Source: Selenomonas sp. (GTDB taxonomy: Bacteria > Bacillota > Negativicutes > Selenomonadales > Selenomonadaceae). Taken from it: a stretch of 60,502 nt of DNA. Of this stretch, positions 26,639-35,756 are shown piece by piece (position 1 is the stretch's first letter; each line of letters begins with the position of its first letter). The position numbers were made by a program, and so were the translations under genes. The stretch spans positions 1-60,502 of the forward strand of contig NZ_JALFCU010000066.1 in assembly GCF_022771645.1 (NCBI RefSeq). The letters run 5' to 3'. Below the pieces are notes generated by a model. It was not told where the DNA came from, ran no database searches, and worked only from the letters and a program-made list of their open reading frames with translations.

Positions 26639-26974
26639 ATGCAACACACAGAACATCGCCTCGCCGCGTTTTTTGATATCGACGGTACGCTCATCAACAT
26701 CGTGCGCGGCCGGACGAAGATCACGCCTCGTGTGCGCGCGGCCATCCGCCGCTTGCGCGCGGCGGGCGGCGTCACGTTCATCGCGAGCGGGCGGCCGACG
26801 GGGTATCTGGATCCCGAGCTGCTCAACGACATCGAGATGATGCAGACGGTCGGCCACGCGCTCGTCATGGCGAACGCGCGCGAGCAGGTGAAAGCCGTCG
26901 CGGAAACCATCGTGCCAAGCGTCGACGACGACGGCGTCGCGTGGGGTATCGAGCATATTTTGTTGCAGTCGTGA
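26639..26974 (+). pseudogene. Cof-type HAD phosphatase with a large internal deletion
   Basis: The 111-residue frame starts like a Cof/YbiV phosphatase: AAFFDIDGTLIN with the nucleophile Asp (about 14-16) and VTFIASGRPTG (about 43-53). It then jumps to the family C-terminus, LNDIEMMQTVGHALVMANA-REQVKAVAETIV. The cap domain, motif III lysine and the GDG before NDIEM are absent, so about 150 residues are missing but the frame is kept. Its ribosome binding site lies inside the terminator hairpin. It is probably non-functional as a phosphatase; a truncated functional protein cannot be excluded. Confidence 0.65.
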
Positions 26975-26979
26975 GTGAT

Positions 26980-28029
26980 ATGATGAAAGAAAATCTGTTT
27001 GGAAAAAACGTTGCCGAGCTGCAGGCGGCGCTGCAGCCGCTCGGCGTGCAGCGGTTTCGTGCGAAGCAGGTCGCGCAGTGGATGTACGAGAAGGGCGCGC
27101 GGTCGTTTGCGGCGATGACGAACTTGTCGAAGGCGCTGCGCGCGACGCTCGCGGAGTCGTTTGAAATTGTGACACCTGCAGCCAAGGACGTGCTCGTGTC
27201 GAAAGACGAGAAGACGGAAAAATTCTTGCTCGCCTTCGCCGACGGCACGGCGGTCGAAGCCGTGCTCATGCGCCAGCCGTATGGCAACAGCATCTGCATT
27301 TCGACGCAGGCGGGCTGCGCGATGGGCTGCGCGTTCTGCGCGTCGACGCTGCATGGCCGCGCGCGCGATCTCACGGCAGCGGAGATGCTCGGCGAAGTGT
27401 TTTTCATCGAAGAAAAGCTGCGTGGCGAAGACCAGCACGTCGACACGATGGTGCTCATGGGCTCGGGCGAGCCGCTGATGAACTACGAGAACGTCGTCGC
27501 TTTTTTGCATCTCGTGCACGATCCCGCGATCCTCGGCATGAGCTACCGCAGCATCACGCTGTCAACGTCGGGCATCGTGCCGAACATCTACCGCCTCGCG
27601 GACGAAGGGCTGCCCGTGTCGCTTTCGATCTCGCTGCACGCGCCGGAGGATGCGTTGCGCTCGACGCTCATGCCGATCAATAAAAAATATCCGATGCAGG
27701 ACGTCGTCGCGGCCGGCAAGGCGTACGGCGACCGGACGAAGCGCCGCGTGACGTACGAATATATCCTCATTGACGGCGTGAACGACAGCGACCGTCACGC
27801 GGACGAGCTCGCGCAGCTCCTGCGCGGCCAGCTCGCGAGCGTGAACCTCATCCCGATCAATCCCGTCGTGGAGCGGCATCTGCTGCGGCCGCCCGCGGAG
27901 CGCATCGCGGCGTTCGAGCAGCGCCTTGCCGCCCATCACATCGCCGTGACGGTGCGCCGCGAGATGGGCACGGACATCAACGCCGCGTGCGGGCAGCTCA
28001 GGAACCGTCATTTGGAGCAAGATGCTTGA
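26980..28029 (+). CDS. rlmN: Dual-specificity 23S rRNA (A2503) / tRNA (A37) C2-methyltransferase
   Basis: This radical-SAM enzyme methylates adenosine C2 in 23S rRNA and some tRNAs. The chain is about 349 residues and carries CAMGCAFCAS (near 112-121) for the 4Fe-4S cluster, MGSGEPLMNYENV near 161, and a C-terminal AACGQL with the Cys used in the methyl-transfer mechanism. The start is uncertain among GTG 26971, ATG 26980 and ATG 26983, since none has a good ribosome binding site; it may be coupled to the upstream frame, whose stop is at 26974. It opens the block that continues with the FHA and kinase genes. Confidence 0.94.
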   Translation: MMKENLFGKNVAELQAALQPLGVQRFRAKQVAQWMYEKGARSFAAMTNLSKALRATLAESFEIVTPAAKDVLVSKDEKTEKFLLAFADGTAVEAVLMRQPYGNSICISTQAGCAMGCAFCASTLHGRARDLTAAEMLGEVFFIEEKLRGEDQHVDTMVLMGSGEPLMNYENVVAFLHLVHDPAILGMSYRSITLSTSGIVPNIYRLADEGLPVSLSISLHAPEDALRSTLMPINKKYPMQDVVAAGKAYGDRTKRRVTYEYILIDGVNDSDRHADELAQLLRGQLASVNLIPINPVVERHLLRPPAERIAAFEQRLAAHHIAVTVRREMGTDINAACGQLRNRHLEQDA

Positions 28030-28030
28030 A

Positions 28031-28053
28031 AAGGGCGTAACTGCCCTTTTTTT
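28031..28053 (+). terminator. Rho-independent terminator after rlmN
   Basis: AAGGGC-gtaact-GCCCTT followed by TTTTT, 1 nt after the rlmN stop. Confidence 0.85.
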
Positions 28054-28054
28054 G

Positions 28055-28083
28055 TTTGCGTCACATCGAAAGTCTGCTATAAT
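28055..28083 (+). promoter_or_regulatory. Promoter of the FHA-kinase operon
   Basis: TTTGCG (28055-28060), 17 nt, TATAAT (28078-28083), directly after the rlmN terminator and 55 nt before the first FHA gene. Confidence 0.65.
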
Positions 28084-28138
28084 AGTTGGCGAAAATGTTT
28101 TCAGAAGGAATTAAGACAGCATAATGGAGGCGGTCCCG

Positions 28139-28885
28139 TTGGGCATGGCAAAATGGGAATCGTTCCTTGAAAACCATATCGAGGGATTTTTCAACCGGCG
28201 CTTTTCGAGCAGCCTGGAGCCCGTCGAGCTCGAGAAGGCGCTCGTGCGCGAGCTCGTGCGCTGCGCGAAGGACACGCCGGACGGGCGCGTCGTGCCGAAC
28301 GCGTATACGCTCACGGTCGGCGCGGATGATTACACGCGGCTCTGCAGCGAGCGCGTGCTCGCGGACCTGCATGCCGCCGTCGAGCGGCAGGTCATCGCAG
28401 AAAATTATTTCATGGACGGCACGCTCTCCATCGACATGAAAAACGAGGGCGCGGGCAAGGGAAGCCTCGACGTCACGTCGCGCTTTGTCGCGGCGGATGA
28501 GGCGGCCGGCGAAAAAAAAGAGACGACGTCGCACACGATCGTGCTTGAGAAGACATCGTTCGCCAGGCCGCTGAACCTGCCGCGCACGTACGAGCTCGCG
28601 TCGCTCACGGCGCTGAACGGCGAGGACCGCGATTCGTATCTCGCGATCGGCGAGCAGCAGATCTACATCGGACGGCTCGACAAGAATGATTTCATCCTCA
28701 TGGATGCGAATGTCTCGCGCTTGCACGCCTATGTTGCGTACGAGCGCCACCGCCATGTCGTGCATGATGCCGAGAGCACGAACGGCACGTTTGTCAACGG
28801 CAAGCCCGTGCAGGCGGCGTGCCTCGCGCCGGGCGATGACATCCAGGTCGGCAGCACGGTGCTGCGTTACGAGGTGATCCATTGA
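28139..28885 (+). CDS. fhaA: FhaA-like protein (DUF3662 plus C-terminal FHA domain)
   Basis: The 248-residue protein starts with the FhaA N-terminal domain (WESFLENHIEGFFNRRFSS ... LEPVELEKALVREL). It ends with an FHA domain (about 165-248: IYIGRLDKNDFILMDANVSR, LHAYVAY, STNGTFVNGKPV) that binds phosphothreonine. In Actinobacteria FhaA binds MviN/RodA-linked partners phosphorylated by PknB. Here the cognate kinase lies five genes downstream. The start is TTG 28139, 8 nt after GGAGG; ATG 28145 is possible. It overlaps the next gene by 1 nt. Confidence 0.88.
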   Translation: MGMAKWESFLENHIEGFFNRRFSSSLEPVELEKALVRELVRCAKDTPDGRVVPNAYTLTVGADDYTRLCSERVLADLHAAVERQVIAENYFMDGTLSIDMKNEGAGKGSLDVTSRFVAADEAAGEKKETTSHTIVLEKTSFARPLNLPRTYELASLTALNGEDRDSYLAIGEQQIYIGRLDKNDFILMDANVSRLHAYVAYERHRHVVHDAESTNGTFVNGKPVQAACLAPGDDIQVGSTVLRYEVIH

Positions 28886-29337
28886 TGGCTTCTGCGTTTT
28901 TGTTCAAAGCGCTGAGCGTACTTTTCCAATACGGCATGCTGTTCGTGCTGCTGAAAGTTCTCTATCGCATGGTGCGCGTCGTTGCGAGCGACGTGCGGGA
29001 GGACGTGCAGGTGCTCCAAGCGCCTGTGGTGCAGGCGCACGAGGCCGTGCTGACGGTCGTCGAGGCACGGGAAGATTCCGGCCTCGCGGGGCGGCGGTTC
29101 GCGTTCACGGACGAGATCGCGATCGGGCGCGGCGAGGACAACGACATCGTGATTCCGGACGTCTTCGTCTCGCATGAGCACGCGCGCATCGTAGCGCGCG
29201 GCAACCAGTACGTCATCGAGGACCTCGGCAGCCGCAACCATACGTACGTGAACGATGAGGAGCTCGACGGCAGCCAGTATCTGCAGCCGGGCGACAGGAT
29301 CCGCATCGGTTTTGTTTCCATGACTTTTGAGAGGTGA
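28885..29337 (+). CDS. fhaB: FhaB-like membrane-anchored FHA protein
   Basis: The 150-residue protein has an N-terminal hydrophobic segment (about 4-25) followed by a linker and one FHA domain (about 70-150) with IAIGRGEDNDIVIPDVFVS, HEHARI and SRNHTYVNDEEL. It resembles FhaB/FipA of Actinobacteria. The start codon overlaps the fhaA stop (TGATG), so the pair is coupled. It probably recruits phosphorylated partners to the membrane (inference). Confidence 0.85.
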   Translation: MASAFLFKALSVLFQYGMLFVLLKVLYRMVRVVASDVREDVQVLQAPVVQAHEAVLTVVEAREDSGLAGRRFAFTDEIAIGRGEDNDIVIPDVFVSHEHARIVARGNQYVIEDLGSRNHTYVNDEELDGSQYLQPGDRIRIGFVSMTFER

Positions 29338-29341
29338 CGAC

Positions 29342-30049
29342 ATGGCAGAGACGTTTGCCTATACGGATGTCGGGCAGGTGCGCCCGACGAATGAAGACAG
29401 CGCGGCGATCATGCCGCCAGGCGTCGCCATTGTCGCGGACGGCATGGGCGGCTATGCGGCCGGCGAGGTGGCAAGCTCGTTGCTCGTCAAGACGGTGAAG
29501 CAGGTGCTCGGCGCGACGCCGCAGCCGTGGGACGAGGAAGTCCTGCGCGGAGCAATCCAGGAGGCGAATACGGCCATCCTCAACGAGGCGGCGAAGACGC
29601 CGGCGTGCGAAGGCATGGGCACGACGGCGACGCTCGTCGACTATTCTGACGGGAAGCGCGCCGTCTGGGCGCATGTCGGCGACAGTCGGCTCTACCTCCT
29701 GCACGGCGATGAGCTGCATCAGGTCACGCGCGACCATTCGTATGTTGCGGACCTCGTCGAGGCCGGAACGATCACGCCGGAGGAGGCGCGCCGCCATCCG
29801 AAAAAGAATGTATTGACGCGCGCCGTCGGCGTCGAGGAAACGGTCAAGGTCGACGCGGGGTGTTTCCCCGTCGAGCGCGGCGATGTGCTGCTGCTCGCGA
29901 CGGACGGCCTGACGAATATGATTGGCGATGCGGAAATCGCGCGTCTCATCCGGGAACATCCGAGCGATCCCGCGTATGCGCTCGGCGCGGCCGCGAACGA
30001 TGCGGGCGGGCGTGACAACATCACGGCCGTGGTGGTGGTATGTTCATGA
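29342..30049 (+). CDS. prpC: PP2C-family serine/threonine phosphatase (PrpC/Stp)
   Basis: The 235-residue single-domain phosphatase has all PPM metal motifs: DVGQVRPTNEDS (about 7-18), IVADGMGGYAAGEVAS (about 31-46), GMGTTAT, HVGDSRLYLL, LATDGLTNM and GGRDNITAVVV. It removes phosphate from Ser/Thr on the substrates of the PASTA kinase encoded downstream. ATG at 29342 follows GAGAGG, 4 nt after fhaB, and its end overlaps the SEDS gene by 10 nt. Confidence 0.93.
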   Translation: MAETFAYTDVGQVRPTNEDSAAIMPPGVAIVADGMGGYAAGEVASSLLVKTVKQVLGATPQPWDEEVLRGAIQEANTAILNEAAKTPACEGMGTTATLVDYSDGKRAVWAHVGDSRLYLLHGDELHQVTRDHSYVADLVEAGTITPEEARRHPKKNVLTRAVGVEETVKVDAGCFPVERGDVLLLATDGLTNMIGDAEIARLIREHPSDPAYALGAAANDAGGRDNITAVVVVCS

Positions 30050-31356
30050 GCCGTCACGTTTTGACTGCCTCGGGCGGTCTCGGGCTGCCGTCCATGACGG
30101 AGCGCGAGGCGGCGCGGCTGAGCTGGGCGCTCATGGGGCTGTCGCTGCTGCTCATCCTTTGCGGCCTCGCTGTGCTGACGCTGAAAAAGCCGGGCAGCGT
30201 GGAGCTCATCGCCGTGCCGTGGCTCGCTGCGGCTATCGTGGCCGCCGTGCTCGTGCAGTCGCTGGCGCTCCGCGCGCGGCTGTCGCCGTGGCTCGTGCCG
30301 CTCGCCGTGTTTTTCGCGAGCGTCGGCATCGTCGAGATCGCGCGGCTGAAGCCGTCGCTGCTCATCCCGCAGCTGCGCTGGCTGCTCATCGGCCTCGCGG
30401 TGTTCGTCCTCGTGTTGAAATTTGGAAGGCAGATCGTCGGATTGACGGCGTACCAGTACATCCTCGGCCTTGCGTGCCTGATTTTGCTGGCGTTGCCGCT
30501 GCTGTTCGGCACGGAGATCGGCGGCTCGCGCAACTGGCTCGTCTTGGGGCCGGTGCAGGTGCAGCCGTCGGAGTTTTCAAAGATTTTGCTCGTCCTGTTC
30601 CTTTCGGCGTATCTCGCCGATCATCAGGACGTCTTGACGAAGACGCGGCGTTGGCTCGGCTTTTTCCGCTTGCCGCCGATTCGCTTCATCGCGCCGCTCC
30701 TCTGCATCTGGGGCATGGCGATCCTCATGTTCGTCGTCGCGCGCGACCTCGGCTCGGCGCTCTTGTTCTTCGGCATTGCGATTTTCATGACGTACATGGC
30801 GACGGGCAGCCGCTCGTACGTCGTCATCGCGCTCGCCGTGTTCGGCCTCGCGGCGGCCATCAGCTACGCGGCGTTCGGCCATGTGCGCGTGCGCTTTGAC
30901 ATCTGGTGGACTCCCTGGGCCGACCCGAACGGCATGGCGTACCAGGTCGTGCAGTCGCTGTTCGCGTTCGGCTCGGGCGGCGTCTGGGGCACGGGCTTCG
31001 CGCACGGCCACCCGGGGCTCATCCCCGAGGTTCACACGGACTTCATCTTCGCGGCCGTCGCCGAGGAGCTCGGCCTCATCGGCGCGCTCGCCGTCGTCGT
31101 CGCTTATGCGGCGTTCTTCCTCGTCGGCATCCGCATCGCTTTGCGTTCCAGCGGCGTGGAAAAAATCTTGCTTGCGGCCGGCACGAGCGTCGTGTTCCTC
31201 TTGCAAGCGTTCATCATCATGGCCGGCGTGACGAAATTTTTGCCGCTGACGGGCATCACGCTGCCGTTCGTGAGCTACGGCGGCAGCTCGATGGTTTCGG
31301 GCTTTTTCCTGCTCGCCATCCTCGCCGCGCTCTCGCGGAAGGAGGCGGCCGCATGA
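30040..31356 (+). CDS. SEDS-family peptidoglycan polymerase / lipid II-binding protein (FtsW/RodA/SpoVE)
   Basis: The 438-residue protein has about 11-12 membrane segments. The SEDS signature is visible as GSRNWLVLGPVQVQPSEFSKI (quoted in part; residues near 160), RDLGSALLFFG near 235, GFAHGHPGLIPEVHTDFIF near 325, and FVSYGGSSM near 405. SEDS proteins polymerise glycan with a partner class B PBP, which is the next gene (4-nt overlap). RodA versus FtsW cannot be separated by eye; the pairing with fhaAB and pknB resembles the actinobacterial rodA-pbpA arrangement. ATG 30046 is an alternative start. Confidence 0.9.
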   Translation: MFMSRHVLTASGGLGLPSMTEREAARLSWALMGLSLLLILCGLAVLTLKKPGSVELIAVPWLAAAIVAAVLVQSLALRARLSPWLVPLAVFFASVGIVEIARLKPSLLIPQLRWLLIGLAVFVLVLKFGRQIVGLTAYQYILGLACLILLALPLLFGTEIGGSRNWLVLGPVQVQPSEFSKILLVLFLSAYLADHQDVLTKTRRWLGFFRLPPIRFIAPLLCIWGMAILMFVVARDLGSALLFFGIAIFMTYMATGSRSYVVIALAVFGLAAAISYAAFGHVRVRFDIWWTPWADPNGMAYQVVQSLFAFGSGGVWGTGFAHGHPGLIPEVHTDFIFAAVAEELGLIGALAVVVAYAAFFLVGIRIALRSSGVEKILLAAGTSVVFLLQAFIIMAGVTKFLPLTGITLPFVSYGGSSMVSGFFLLAILAALSRKEAAA

Positions 31357-32771
31357 AGGACATCGGAAAAGGCACGGACGATGAGCGCCAGACGCGGCTG
31401 CACGTCGTGCATGTCGCCGTGGTGCTGCTCGCACTCATCGGCGTGCTCGCACTCTACATCTGTTATCTCCAGACGTTCGGCGCGGAAAAGCTCGCGCATC
31501 ATCCGCTGAACCAGCGCAGCGCACAGGCGGAAATGGAAATCCAGCGCGGCTCGCTGCTCGATGCGAAAGGGCGCGCGCTCGCGCAAAGCACGGCGCCCGG
31601 GCAGCGGTCGTACCCGATGGGCGCGGCCATGGCGCCCGTCACGGGCTACATCGGCGAGCGCATCGGCAGCGCCGGCCTCGAAGGACGCGAAAATCAGGCG
31701 CTGCTCGGCCGCACGGACGAGATGAACCGCCTCGGGCCCGTGACGCAGCTTTTGCAGTCCGACCGTGGCAACGACGTGCACACGACGATCAATGCCGACG
31801 TGCAGCAGGCGGCGTACGATGCGTTCGCCGGGCGGCGCGGCGCGGCCGTTGTGCTCGATGCGACGACGGGCGCCGTGCTCGCGATGGTGAGCTGCCCGTC
31901 GTACGATCCCGCGCGCGTCGAAGACGATTGGGACAGCCTGCGTGAGCAGGCGGACGGGCCGCTCCTCAATCGCGTGCTCTACGGCATGTACCCGCCGGGC
32001 TCGACGATCAAGCCGATGATGGCGGACGCCGCGCTCGCTGCCAGCGTGACCAATACGACGGAGACGTTCGACTGCGACGGCGTGCTCGATGTCGGCGGCG
32101 GGCAGAGCATCCGCGAGGCGCACGGCGAGGTGCATGGCACGGTGAACCTCGAACAGGCCGTGACGGAGTCGTGCAACGTCACGTTCGGCCAGCTTGCCGT
32201 GCGCATGGGCGCGAAAAAGCTCGGCGATGCGTTTGAGCGCTTCGGCTTCACGAAGGAACTCACGGGCGATCTCGCGAGCGAGGCCGCGCACCTGCCGGAT
32301 TTTGGAGTCCTAGGCAAAGGCGATACGGCGCAGGTCGGCATCGGCCAGAGCTCGCTCTTGGTGACGCCGATGGAGATGGCTCTCGTCGCGGCAGCGTTCG
32401 CGAACGGCGGCGTCGTCATGCAGCCGTACCTCGTGCAGTCCGTCACGACGCCGAGCGGCCTCACGATCCGCGAAGCGCGCCCAGAAAAATGGTTCGAGGC
32501 GACGACGCCGGAGCGCGCCGCGCTCATCGACGGCTACATGGAAAGCGTCGTCACGCGCGGCACGGGCACGGCCGCCCGCGTCAGCGGCATCCGCGTCACG
32601 GGCAAAACGGGCACGGCGGAGAACGCGCAGGGCAAGGACCACGCGTGGTTCATTGGCTCGGCGGACGTCGGCGGGCGGAAGATCGCCTTTGCCATCATCG
32701 TCGAGAACAGCGGCGGCGGCGGTATCGAGGCCGCGCCGATCGCGAAGAAGATTGTACTCAGCATGGAATGA
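31353..32771 (+). CDS. pbpA: Class B penicillin-binding protein (PbpA-like transpeptidase)
   Basis: The 472-residue protein has one N-terminal membrane anchor (about 20-40). The transpeptidase motifs are SxxK in PPGSTIKPMM (Ser near 216), SxN in ESCNVTFGQ (near 275) and KTG in VTGKTGTAENA (Lys near 416). It lacks the long N-terminal pedestal of large PBP2/PBP3, like actinobacterial PbpA. It cross-links the glycan made by its SEDS partner and overlaps that gene by 4 nt (ATGA). The kinase follows after 38 nt. Confidence 0.92.
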   Translation: MKDIGKGTDDERQTRLHVVHVAVVLLALIGVLALYICYLQTFGAEKLAHHPLNQRSAQAEMEIQRGSLLDAKGRALAQSTAPGQRSYPMGAAMAPVTGYIGERIGSAGLEGRENQALLGRTDEMNRLGPVTQLLQSDRGNDVHTTINADVQQAAYDAFAGRRGAAVVLDATTGAVLAMVSCPSYDPARVEDDWDSLREQADGPLLNRVLYGMYPPGSTIKPMMADAALAASVTNTTETFDCDGVLDVGGGQSIREAHGEVHGTVNLEQAVTESCNVTFGQLAVRMGAKKLGDAFERFGFTKELTGDLASEAAHLPDFGVLGKGDTAQVGIGQSSLLVTPMEMALVAAAFANGGVVMQPYLVQSVTTPSGLTIREARPEKWFEATTPERAALIDGYMESVVTRGTGTAARVSGIRVTGKTGTAENAQGKDHAWFIGSADVGGRKIAFAIIVENSGGGGIEAAPIAKKIVLSME

Positions 32772-32809
32772 CCAGCTTTTTGATAGAGAAATGACAGGGG
32801 GAGACACCT

Positions 32810-34588
32810 ATGACGAATCGTATCCTGGACCAGCGCTATGAGCTCGAAGAGCTCGTGGGCGGCGGCGGGATGGCCGACGTCTACAAGGCGACGGACCGCT
32901 TGCTCCAGCGCCCCGTGGCCGTGAAGATCCTGCACGAGCAGTTCCAACGCGACCAGGAATTCATCGAGAAATTCCACCGGGAAGCGCAGGCGGCCGCCCG
33001 CCTCTCCCATCCGAACATCGTGAACATCTACGATGTCGGCGTCTCGGCGGGCGAGCACTACATCGTCATGGAGTACGTCCCCGGCACGACGCTCAAAGAG
33101 CTCATCCAAAAGCGCGGCCATCTTGAACCGGACGAGGCGCTCGCCATTACGCGCGAGATCGCGGAAGCGCTCGCGCACGCGCACGCAAACGGCCTCGTGC
33201 ACTGCGACATCAAGCCGCACAACATCCTCATGCTCGACGGCGCGCATGCGAAGGTCGCCGATTTCGGCATTGCGCGCGCCGTGACGGAATCGACGAGGAC
33301 GTACAGCGGCAACGGCATCGGCTCCGTGCATTATTTTTCGCCGGAGCAGGCGAAAGGCACGGTCATCACGCCGAAGTCGGACGTCTATTCGCTCGGCGTC
33401 GTGCTGTACGAAATGCTGACGGGCGAGCTGCCGTTCACGGGCGAGAACCCCGTGTCCATCGCGATGAAGCATCTCCAGGACGAGCCGACGCCCGTGCGCC
33501 GCATCGACCCGGCCATCCCGCCCGTCGTCGAGGCGCTCGTCGCGCGCATGATGGCGAAAGACCCGGCGCTGCGCCCGGAGAGCGCGGAGCTCGTGCACGA
33601 GATTGAACAGGCCGAGGCCATGGTGAAAAACGGCACGGATCCGGGCGCGCCCGACCCGTTCGCGACACAGGTGCTGCCACGCGTGAGCGACCAAAATGCG
33701 CCCATCCCGCCGCGCCGCGCGGCACGCGCCCAGCGGCCGTCGCCGTACGATCCGCATCCGGAGCATTATGAAGACGATGCGCCGGAAGAAAAGAAGTCGC
33801 TGTTTCATTCGAAAGCGTTCGTGCTCGGCCTCGTCATGGTGCTGATGCTCGGCTTCGGCGTCGGCGCATTCCTGTCGTTCGGCAAGTTCTGGAGCACGAA
33901 CGAAGTCGTCGTGCCGGATGTCGTCGGCAAGCAGATGACGCTGGCGCGTCAGATCCTCGAAGACAAAAAACTCCGCGTCAACGTCGCGGAGACGTATGAC
34001 GCCGACGTGCCGCCAGGACAGGTCGTGTCGCAGACGCCGGAGGCCGGCGCGACGGTCAAGGAAGAGCGCCTTGTGACGATCTACGTCAGCAAGGGCGGCG
34101 AAGAACTCACGATGCCGGACCTCAAAGGCTTGACAAAGTCGGAGGCCGAGGCGAAGCTGACAAAGATGGGCCTGAAGCTCGGCACAGTCTATGAGAAAAA
34201 CTCGGACGAAGAGGCCGGCACGGTCATCCAGCAAGACCCGAACGCGGGCTCGAAGATCAGCAAAGGGCAGGAAGTCGACCTCATCGTCAGCAAGGGCAAG
34301 AAGGCGAAGAAAGCCGCCGTGCCGAACGTGACGGGCGCGACGCTCGAAAACGCGCAGAACACGATCACCGCGCGCGGCCTCAAAGTCGGCAGTGTGACGA
34401 AACAGCAGAGCAGCCAGACGGCCGGCACCGTCATCAGCCAGTCCGTCGCCGGCGGCACGGAAGCGGACGAAGGCACGAGCATCGACCTCGTCATCGCCGA
34501 GCCGGCGCAGAAGAAGGAAGAAAAAGCGAAGACATCGGAAAAAGACAACGCGCCGAAGAAAGATGCGGCGACGGGGAAGACGAAGTAG
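32810..34588 (+). CDS. pknB: Membrane Ser/Thr protein kinase with PASTA domains (PknB/PrkC)
   Basis: The 592-residue kinase has an intracellular kinase domain (about 1-275) with GGGGMADVYKA, VAVKILHE, HCDIKPHNILM and VADFGIARAV. It then has a juxtamembrane stretch, one membrane segment (about 335-357), and three PASTA repeats outside (about 364-430 VVVPDVVGKQM, 431-500 TMPDLKGLTK, 502-570 AVPNVTGAT). A charged Lys/Glu-rich tail ends the protein. PASTA domains bind muropeptides or lipid II, so this kinase should couple wall state to the FHA, SEDS and PBP proteins beside it. The start follows GGGGGAGA. Confidence 0.96.
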   Translation: MTNRILDQRYELEELVGGGGMADVYKATDRLLQRPVAVKILHEQFQRDQEFIEKFHREAQAAARLSHPNIVNIYDVGVSAGEHYIVMEYVPGTTLKELIQKRGHLEPDEALAITREIAEALAHAHANGLVHCDIKPHNILMLDGAHAKVADFGIARAVTESTRTYSGNGIGSVHYFSPEQAKGTVITPKSDVYSLGVVLYEMLTGELPFTGENPVSIAMKHLQDEPTPVRRIDPAIPPVVEALVARMMAKDPALRPESAELVHEIEQAEAMVKNGTDPGAPDPFATQVLPRVSDQNAPIPPRRAARAQRPSPYDPHPEHYEDDAPEEKKSLFHSKAFVLGLVMVLMLGFGVGAFLSFGKFWSTNEVVVPDVVGKQMTLARQILEDKKLRVNVAETYDADVPPGQVVSQTPEAGATVKEERLVTIYVSKGGEELTMPDLKGLTKSEAEAKLTKMGLKLGTVYEKNSDEEAGTVIQQDPNAGSKISKGQEVDLIVSKGKKAKKAAVPNVTGATLENAQNTITARGLKVGSVTKQQSSQTAGTVISQSVAGGTEADEGTSIDLVIAEPAQKKEEKAKTSEKDNAPKKDAATGKTK

Positions 34589-34624
34589 GAAGGGATCATT
34601 GTCTGCTTTTCATAGCAGTTTCAT

Positions 34625-34793
34625 CTGTTGCGAACGTTTGGAATCCAGCAGCCTTCCCCTCCGGGGAAGGGGGACCGCGCAAGCGGTGGAAAGGGTGGCG
34701 AACGTCCTACCTTCGACACCCGCTCCGTCGCGCTTACGCGCGCCACCTCTCCCGGAGGGAGAGGCTGCTGTATAAGAACCGCTCGGCAATAGA
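34625..34793 (+). repeat. Family A repeat, core-deleted copy before rsgA
   Basis: The copy has both outer ends (CTGTTGCGAACG and CGCTCGGCAATAG), the left stem AGCCTTCCCC-tcc-GGGGAAGG and the GGACCGCGCAAGCGGT hairpin. It runs straight from GGTGGCGAACGT into CCTACCTTCGACACCC, so the central inverted pair is missing. Confidence 0.88.
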
Positions 34794-34822
34794 TAGAAAT
34801 AAATTTATGTAAAGGAAGAAGT

Positions 34823-35704
34823 ATGCCAATAGGTCGCGTGATCAAAGCTTACAACAGCTTTTTCTACGTACAAACAAACGAAAACCTCATCACCTGCAAG
34901 CTCCGCGGCAAATTCAAAAAAAAGCAGGGCGTCTATCCGGGCGACTGCGTGAACATCGGGCTTTTGCCCGACGGCACGGGCGTGGTGGAGGAGCTTTTGC
35001 CGCGCGCGTCGCTGCTCAAGCGGCCGCTCGTCGCGAATGTCGACCAGGTCGTGCTGACGTTCGCTGCGGCGGAGCCGGATCCGCATCCGCTCCTCGTGTC
35101 GCGCTTCCTCGTGCTCGCGGAGTGGTCAGGCATCGCAAACGTCATCGTTTGCATCAACAAGTGCGACCTCGGCGGCAAGGCAGCAGACGTGTGCGCGCTG
35201 TGCGAGAGCGCCGGGTATCGCGTGCTCTTGGTCTCGGCGCAGACGGGTGCGGGCGTGGAAGCGCTCAAGGCCGTGCTCGCCGGTCACACGACGTGCTTCG
35301 CGGGGCCGTCAGGCGTCGGGAAGTCGTCGCTGCTCAGCGCCGTGACGGGGCGTGCGCTCCAGACGGGGCAGGTCAGCGAAAAGATCCGCCGCGGCCGCCA
35401 TACGACGCGCGTTGCGGAGCTGCTGCCGTTTGCCGATGACAGTGACGGCTACATCGTCGACACGCCAGGCTTCAGCGCGATGGAGCTCGACGGGATTGAC
35501 GAGCAACAGCTTCCCGCGCTGTTTCCCGAGATGCAGCCGTATCTCGGCTGCTGCCGCTTCGCGCCGTGCTCGCACAGCCACGAGCCGGACTGCGCCGTGA
35601 AAGAGGCCGTCGCGAAAGGCTTCATCCGGCAGGAACGCTACGACGCGTATCTCACGATTCTCGAAGAGATCCGCGAGGCGGCGGCGAGACGCAAGAAGTA
35701 TTGA
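34823..35704 (+). CDS. rsgA: Small ribosomal subunit biogenesis GTPase
   Basis: This circularly permuted GTPase acts in late 30S maturation. The 293-residue chain has an N-terminal OB fold, then G4 INKCDL (about 109-114), G1 GPSGVGKSSLLS (about 163-174), G3 DTPGFSAMEL (about 213), and the C-terminal zinc knuckle CCRFAPCSHSHEPDCAV. The order G4-G1-G3 is diagnostic. Its place between the PASTA kinase and rpe is the standard Firmicutes order. Confidence 0.96.
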   Translation: MPIGRVIKAYNSFFYVQTNENLITCKLRGKFKKKQGVYPGDCVNIGLLPDGTGVVEELLPRASLLKRPLVANVDQVVLTFAAAEPDPHPLLVSRFLVLAEWSGIANVIVCINKCDLGGKAADVCALCESAGYRVLLVSAQTGAGVEALKAVLAGHTTCFAGPSGVGKSSLLSAVTGRALQTGQVSEKIRRGRHTTRVAELLPFADDSDGYIVDTPGFSAMELDGIDEQQLPALFPEMQPYLGCCRFAPCSHSHEPDCAVKEAVAKGFIRQERYDAYLTILEEIREAAARRKKY

Positions 35705-35756
35705 GACACAGCAATGATATTTCGCAGATAGATTCAGTCGGTCAATCAAACTCCGG

